Part shown: piece after piece, positions 60,058 through 64,000 of the stretch
Layout of the letters: every line of letters begins with the position of its first letter
Numbering within the stretch: position 1 is the stretch's first letter
Origin: Armatimonadota bacterium
GTDB lineage: Bacteria; Armatimonadota; Fimbriimonadia; Fimbriimonadales; Fimbriimonadaceae
DNA length: 64,000 nt
Assembly: GCA_025360125.1 (NCBI GenBank)
Contig: JANYCU010000009.1
Location: 53,309 to 117,308, forward strand
Direction: 5' to 3'
Notes under the pieces: model-generated
Databases searched by the model: none
What the model was told of the DNA's origin: nothing
What the model saw: only the letters and a program-made list of their open reading frames with translations
Made by a program: the position numbers and the translations under genes

Positions 60058-61041
60058 CTATGGCGCTGGGGTTGCGGTCTTAGGTAGTGACTTCTGCCAC
60101 GGCCGATCAACATATTTCGAAAGGTCAATCCGCTCCTCAACTTTGTCATTCGTCGCATTGAGCCGAATCGCCGAATATTTCCCTTCCTTCTCGCAAAGGC
60201 ACCAAGTTGAACCATTGAACTCCTTTGCGTCAAACACGTTCAATTTCGGGAGGAATCGAGCCTTGGACTCGGTTTTAAGGTTCAATCGATAGACCTCTCG
60301 ACCAAAAATCGCAATGAAACTATGGTTATATTCACTAACCAACACATTATCTTTGTCCAAAATCGAACAAAGTGAAAATCCGAGATCAACGTCAGTTGTC
60401 GTAACTTTCTTGTCAATGAGAGAAATCGAAACTAATTTTGTCGAGTACCTAAATCTAGGACTCTCATCCGAATCATCTTCCTCCAAAGGAGTTTCATTGA
60501 CGGCGGCCAAAGCATCCTCGTTTGGTGACAAACAAAGGTTTGTGTAGTGGCCGGATGCTGCGTACAACAGGTGGAATCCGTCGTGTTCACTCCATTGCCA
60601 AATTTGGGCTTTTTTCGGCCCCCTTGGCATCGCCTCGGTAAAAAAAACACTCTTGCCTTTAGACGCAATAACCGCATCCGAGATGTAATTTCCATCGCGA
60701 ACAATTTTCTTTCCGCCAATAGAAATCACCATATGTGATTTGGCATGGTCTGACTCAGTTTCACATCGAATGCTACTAACTGGCTTAGTGGCCAGAACTG
60801 ATTCGCGCCACCCCTCACCACTCTTTCGAGACGACTCGCTTAACACAAGATCTTGGCCCCTTATATACAAATAATAACTCGGAAGATCTTTTGATTTGTC
60901 GAGGTAGATTAGGTTCCAAATGGCGAAGCCGAAGAAGCCGATCCAGATGATCCTGAAAACCTGGCCGAGGGGAGATGAGTAGAAATGGAATCGCCCGCCA
61001 TACCCAGCCCCCTGCCCAGACTCGTCCTTCGCCTTCTTCAT
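60058..61041 (-). CDS. Single-pass membrane protein with beta-propeller-like domain
   Basis: This 327-residue protein starts at the ATG at 61041; a GTG six codons upstream is in frame. One membrane helix (about 27-45) precedes an exported domain with repeated W-x-x-D and strand patterns (SDAVIASKGKSVFFTEA, TNLCLSPNEDALAAVNE) reminiscent of TolB-type propellers. No enzyme motif is seen. The position between two PadR operons on the opposite strand suggests no direct link. Confidence 0.6.
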   Translation of the reverse strand: MKKAKDESGQGAGYGGRFHFYSSPLGQVFRIIWIGFFGFAIWNLIYLDKSKDLPSYYLYIRGQDLVLSESSRKSGEGWRESVLATKPVSSIRCETESDHAKSHMVISIGGKKIVRDGNYISDAVIASKGKSVFFTEAMPRGPKKAQIWQWSEHDGFHLLYAASGHYTNLCLSPNEDALAAVNETPLEEDDSDESPRFRYSTKLVSISLIDKKVTTTDVDLGFSLCSILDKDNVLVSEYNHSFIAIFGREVYRLNLKTESKARFLPKLNVFDAKEFNGSTWCLCEKEGKYSAIRLNATNDKVEERIDLSKYVDRPWQKSLPKTATPAP

Positions 61042-61120
61042 CCTATTCCAACTATACACTGGAAAAGGGGACAGGGCGAAGAGCTCAGGGCTCAGGGAAG
61101 AAGTTTTAGCTCCTTCCCTG

Positions 61121-61147
61121 CTTCTTTCACTTCTTTCGCTTCTTTCG
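61121..61147. repeat. Nine-base tandem repeat before the second PadR operon
   Basis: CTTCTTTCA is followed by two CTTCTTTCG units, forming three 9-bp copies just upstream of the promoter. Upstream lies a short 7-bp-period piece (GAGCTCA, GGGCTCA). Confidence 0.6.
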
Positions 61148-61159
61148 CTAAAAAAGTCC

Positions 61160-61217
61160 TTGCCATACCTAGAAAATAGATGTATGATATTTATACCTAG
61201 AAATCAGAGGTATAAAT
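61160..61217 (+). promoter_or_regulatory. Promoter and PadR operator of the second PadR operon
   Basis: TTGCCA at 61160-61165 and TATGAT at 61183-61188 are 17 nt apart. A 10-bp inverted repeat ATTTATACCT (61189-61198) / AGGTATAAAT (61208-61217) follows with a 9-nt gap and ends at the ATG. Layout and core (ATACCT...AGGTAT) match the first PadR promoter, which supports both as operators. Confidence 0.85.
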
Positions 61218-61550
61218 ATGGCATTCAAAGGCGATTTAGAAGCACTCATCCTGGCGGTTCTTTCCGACCATGCGCTTCATGGCTACGAAATATCGAAGCG
61301 AATTCGATCTCAGAGTCAAGAAGTGCTCAAATACGGCGAAGGGCAGCTCTACCCAGCCCTCCACAAACTCGAAGAATCCGGATTCATCGAAGCCGAATGG
61401 ATGCTTCAAGACGGCAAACCTGATCGGAAGGTCTATTCCATCACTCCCAAAGGACGCGAAGAACTCGAACGACATCGCTCTGCCTGGGCCAAATTCGTTT
61501 CTGGAGTCGGCGGAATCTTCGCCAGCCACGCCGTGGAGGGAGGAAAATGA
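61218..61550 (+). CDS. PadR-family transcriptional regulator, copy 2
   Basis: This 110-residue paralogue of the regulator at 57807 has the same start MAFKGD, LHGYEISKRI, LYPALHKLEES and DRKVYSITPKGREEL. It stands in front of its own membrane gene, with a 4-base overlap (ATGA), and has the same operator layout. A duplicated PadR-membrane protein cassette is the simplest reading. Cross-regulation between the two copies is likely, because the operator cores match. Confidence 0.92.
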   Translation: MAFKGDLEALILAVLSDHALHGYEISKRIRSQSQEVLKYGEGQLYPALHKLEESGFIEAEWMLQDGKPDRKVYSITPKGREELERHRSAWAKFVSGVGGIFASHAVEGGK

Positions 61551-62647
61551 ATCTCAACTACATCGAATGGTACGTGGTCGAGCTCGGGAAGCACCTTTCA
61601 AGCGCAGTTCCGCTCGACAAGCAGAACTCCCTGCTCCACGAAACCAAGAATCACCTATCGTCCCTCGTAGAAGAGTTCCAGTCCCAAGGCATGGACGAGA
61701 AGACGTCGCAACTCGCGGCCATCGACCGATTTGGCGCTCCAGAAAAGATTGCCGCTCAATTTCTCGAAAGTCTGAATTCTCGACAGGGTCGAGCATTTGT
61801 AACTCTGCTCAATCTTGCACTGTTCATCGCAATATGCGTAATCGTCACGGGTCTCATCCTTTCTCCCAATGAATTAATTCGCGGCGGACCGATCATGACA
61901 ATTGTCCCCATTGCAATGTCTTACGGGCTCTATACGTTATTGCGAGGACGACGTCCGACGGCGAAATGGCTCTTGCTGCCAACCGCTATGAGCGTCGTGA
62001 TTGGACTTCCATCGGCATACTATTTGACCGCATTTACCTCCAATCGGGGTTACCTTTCTCACGTCATGCCTTACGGAGCCCTGAGAAAGCAGGTCCTTGG
62101 ACTTCGCGCCGAAATGCAGACCCAAGACAAATTCTTGCGGCCGTACATGGACTCCTATCGAGCGGCCCTGAAAGACCCAAAGGTTAAAGATGGGCTCAAA
62201 TCGGGCGACAAATTCTCCGTACCCAGTTATCAACACTCGAACTCGAAAGGCGTTTATGTGACTATTGCAAGCGCATATAAGATGAAGTCTTTGATTTCCC
62301 AAGACTCGAATCTCGTTCAGTTACAGGGCTCAGAGTTTAGTGTCGGAACGGTCAAAGACCGCAAACCTGAAGTATTGACAGGCCCCATGACCGGACACGC
62401 CTTTCGGCAATATTTCATTGAGCAATTGGACAGCCAGCGCAGAAGTCGAATCATGGATGAATCCGCCCTTGGTCAATTGGAAGCTGGCCTAAACATGTCG
62501 GTTTTCGAACGAGCAAAGCTATTCGCTTTCTGGGTCGCAACGTCAACACTTCTTTTCGGACTACCCGCCGCCTGGATCGCGAGCTGGCTTGCCTTCCTCA
62601 TCCGAAACTCACTCCGATTCCGAACTCGAAAAATCGGACTTGCTTGA
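61547..62647 (+). CDS. Membrane protein with permease-prefix-like N-terminal domain, copy 2
   Basis: This 366-residue paralogue of the protein at 58139 has the same plan: a helical N-terminal domain (LDKQNSLLHETKNHLSSLVEEFQSQGMDEKTSQLAAIDRFGAP), membrane helices at about 86-106, 112-128, 140-162 and near 330-352, and an extracytoplasmic middle. Sequence outside the N-terminal domain is diverged. It is coupled to the second PadR gene. No transporter signature is present, so a sensor or stress function is as plausible as export. Confidence 0.72.
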   Translation: MNLNYIEWYVVELGKHLSSAVPLDKQNSLLHETKNHLSSLVEEFQSQGMDEKTSQLAAIDRFGAPEKIAAQFLESLNSRQGRAFVTLLNLALFIAICVIVTGLILSPNELIRGGPIMTIVPIAMSYGLYTLLRGRRPTAKWLLLPTAMSVVIGLPSAYYLTAFTSNRGYLSHVMPYGALRKQVLGLRAEMQTQDKFLRPYMDSYRAALKDPKVKDGLKSGDKFSVPSYQHSNSKGVYVTIASAYKMKSLISQDSNLVQLQGSEFSVGTVKDRKPEVLTGPMTGHAFRQYFIEQLDSQRRSRIMDESALGQLEAGLNMSVFERAKLFAFWVATSTLLFGLPAAWIASWLAFLIRNSLRFRTRKIGLA

Positions 62648-62660
62648 GTTAATTACCCCC

Positions 62661-62722
62661 TTTCGGCTTTCGGCTTTTGGCTTTCAGATTCAATTCTGAA
62701 TGCTGAAGGCTGAAGGCTGAAG
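62661..62722. repeat. Heptamer repeats after the second membrane gene
   Basis: A run of TTTCGGC-type units (period 7) from 62661, then three GCTGAAG units at 62702-62722. The GCTGAAG unit is the same as at 33657. No gene lies in this gap. Confidence 0.7.
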
Positions 62723-62743
62723 TTCGGATAAACTGGCCTTGGC

Positions 62744-63136
62744 ATGAACGCTGATCCTACAACAGCTCAAATATGGAAAAATCGGGTTCTTTTTTACGTT
62801 CCCCTGCCAATCGTCACGTTAGTATCAATCTTTAAAGCAGTTCGCGACCTAACTCCCGGATTGGCGACACTGGTCACACTTTGTTCTTTGCTGGCTGCCG
62901 GGTCACTTTTGATTTTCATGGCCGTTAGCGACAGTCGACCTCAACCAACCTTGCCCGCCATCAAAGGCGGCAATTTTGCGCTTTATTTGCTGGCCTGGGT
63001 TCTTCCGACGATGATTGTTTTCTTTGAAATAATCTCGATCACAACCCCGTTTAAGGTTTTAGGCCTGTTTCAATCGATAACCACTCTTGGTTTCGCGCAG
63101 CTTTCCTGCCTGAACTATTTAAACAAAAAGAAATGA
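62744..63136 (+). CDS. Four-helix membrane protein, tandem paralogue 1
   Basis: This 130-residue protein has four hydrophobic segments (about 15-33, 41-60, 78-98, 104-122) and a short polar loop with PTLPAIKGGNFALYLL. It shares the L-P-x-I-x-x-G-N pattern and layout with the next gene. No family is recognised. The start is about 20 nt after a heptamer array. Confidence 0.62.
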   Translation: MNADPTTAQIWKNRVLFYVPLPIVTLVSIFKAVRDLTPGLATLVTLCSLLAAGSLLIFMAVSDSRPQPTLPAIKGGNFALYLLAWVLPTMIVFFEIISITTPFKVLGLFQSITTLGFAQLSCLNYLNKKK

Positions 63137-63140
63137 GGAA

Positions 63141-63566
63141 TTGTCCTGGCACCGAAATTCGGATACCCTTTTGCGTCGGCTAGACCCTCCGGAGGAGTCT
63201 TCCTCGCTTCTTACGCTTCCCTTGCCCCTTGTTCCAACCTGCTCGATCATCCGTGCCGCTCATGATTTGCAACGAATTCAGTCGATCGCGTTTGCTATCT
63301 TTTCGCTTGCAGTGGTCGCGACCTATCTCTGTTTCCTTCGCCACTTCGATCGAAATCCAAATTTGAAACTCCCTGTCATTCGCCAAGGAAATCTGGTCGT
63401 TTATGTCGTCTTATGGCTCATTCCCAGTCTGAATGTAGCTATTGGCGTTCTTAGTTTGAGTTTGCCATTTCGGCTAATTTCCTGGTTACAGTTAGTTACC
63501 ATGGTCTGTATCCTTCCGATCCTAGCGGGAGCATTGCTTACTAGCAATAGGAAGACCGAAAGCTGA
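63141..63566 (+). CDS. Four-helix membrane protein, tandem paralogue 2
   Basis: This 141-residue protein starts at TTG, with GAGGA overlapping the end of the preceding gene and only 4 nt between them. Four hydrophobic segments match paralogue 1. LPLVPTCSIIRAAHDL corresponds to LPIVTLVSIFKAVRDL, and LPVIRQGNLVVYVV to LPAIKGGNFALYLL. A polar lead of about 25 residues differs. Duplication in tandem with translational coupling is the best reading. Confidence 0.58.
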   Translation: MSWHRNSDTLLRRLDPPEESSSLLTLPLPLVPTCSIIRAAHDLQRIQSIAFAIFSLAVVATYLCFLRHFDRNPNLKLPVIRQGNLVVYVVLWLIPSLNVAIGVLSLSLPFRLISWLQLVTMVCILPILAGALLTSNRKTES

Positions 63567-63640
63567 AAGACGAGTGTGATTCTGACCAGGCGATCCGACC
63601 CAATTCCATACAGATAATTCTTAGTAATAAGACACTCTGG

Positions 63641-63800
63641 CCAATCCAGACCTGCCTGAGGCCCAAAGGGCTGACAATTTCTCAGCCCAGGAGAAGGATC
63701 GTTTGTGAGTTGTACGAGCAAAAGACCCGTGGGCCTGGGTAAGAATCGAATCCGGTCTTTACCACAAGGTAGCCCGGGACGAGAATCGTTACCGTTTCCG
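63641..63800 (+). repeat. Intergenic multi-stem repeat element, copy G
   Basis: The first half is almost identical to copy A: GGCCCAAAGGGCTGACAATT, AGCCCAGG, an inner stem around GATCGTTTGTGAGTTG, and CCTGGGTAAGAATCGAA. The second half diverges after TTTACCACA. An antisense frame here encodes the same short peptide as one in copy A, which comes from the repeat and not from a protein. Confidence 0.8.
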
Positions 63801-63849
63801 AGCTATCTCATTCTCTTGGCGAACTTGTATCAAATTTGACTTACCAAGG

Positions 63850-63896
63850 TCAATCCAAACCCTCCTGAGGCCCAAAGGGCTGACAATATCTCAGAT
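63850..63896 (+). repeat. Truncated multi-stem repeat, copy H
   Basis: Only the 5' part is present: TCCAAACCCTCCTGAGGCCC-type lead, the GGCCC-AAA-GGGC hairpin, then TGACAATATCTCAG, where the AGCCCAGG box should begin. After that the sequence no longer matches. The rest of the window (63897-64000) shows no feature I can support. Confidence 0.6.
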
Positions 63897-64000
63897 GCTG
63901 TAATGTCGTGTCAAGGAGTGGTGCAATATTTCTTTGCATTTCTGCTTTGTTTTTGCCCTCCTGGGTAGAAGATTGGCTTTTGTTCGAGTGCAGCGATGGC

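Overview
The window is 64 kb of bacterial chromosome with about 60 real protein genes on both strands, one tRNA, many short intergenic gaps and several repeat families. There is no rRNA, no insertion sequence with a transposase, and no CRISPR array. The base composition is moderate. The genes include a split glycine decarboxylase, SBBP-repeat and Ig-like exported proteins, prepilin-like proteins, plant-polysaccharide hydrolases, several type I signal peptidases and heptanucleotide repeats. I infer a Gram-negative, heterotrophic member of Armatimonadota (Fimbriimonadia-like) or a nearby phylum. The phylum is an inference and was not tested.

Layout. 0-15 kb holds a DinB protein, phosphoglycerate mutase, a giant exported beta-propeller protein, a GGDEF cyclase, a cyclic-nucleotide-binding protein with glyQ, a PDZ-hydrolase fusion, a beta-helix protein, an AraC/VOC pair and a DUF6624-like protein. 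15-19.4 kb holds a PemK toxin-antitoxin module, an acyl-CoA dehydrogenase and an unusual argS. 19.5-23.3 kb holds a repeat element, tRNA-Ile2 and the operon trmD-lepB-rplS-lepB. 23.4-26.6 kb is gcvH-gcvPA-gcvPB. 27-31 kb looks like an accessory island of unrecognised genes with a live and a decayed antitoxin-like gene. 31.2-33.1 kb is a lipoate-ligase-like gene followed by sufT, an Rrf2 regulator and iscA. The ligase could supply lipoyl groups for GcvH.

33-43 kb holds a NarL-type response regulator, an oligopeptide ABC ATPase, twin metallophosphoesterases, and divergent GH78 and GH2 glycosidases. 43-51.6 kb holds a broken DUF433 antitoxin, a TPR protein, twin 87-residue proteins, a Nudix hydrolase, a short signal peptidase, a DUF4446 protein, an ECF sigma factor with a putative anti-sigma factor, an MBL hydrolase, a DnaA-N-like protein and a matrixin lipoprotein. 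51.8-53.8 kb is the most striking locus. It is a tight four-gene operon encoding an exported 83-residue cysteine-rich peptide, a membrane-anchored protein, a prepilin-like protein and a DsbA-like thiol oxidoreductase. 53.8-64 kb holds ribonuclease E/G, a helical-repeat protein and two duplicated PadR-regulated membrane-protein operons. It also holds most copies of an intergenic repeat of about 200 nt.

Two repeat systems run through the window. One is a multi-stem intergenic element with eight full or partial copies and a conserved CCTGGGTAAG-AATCGAA core. The other is a set of 7-bp-period tandem repeats that mostly sit at or just past stop codons, with one inside trmD coding sequence.
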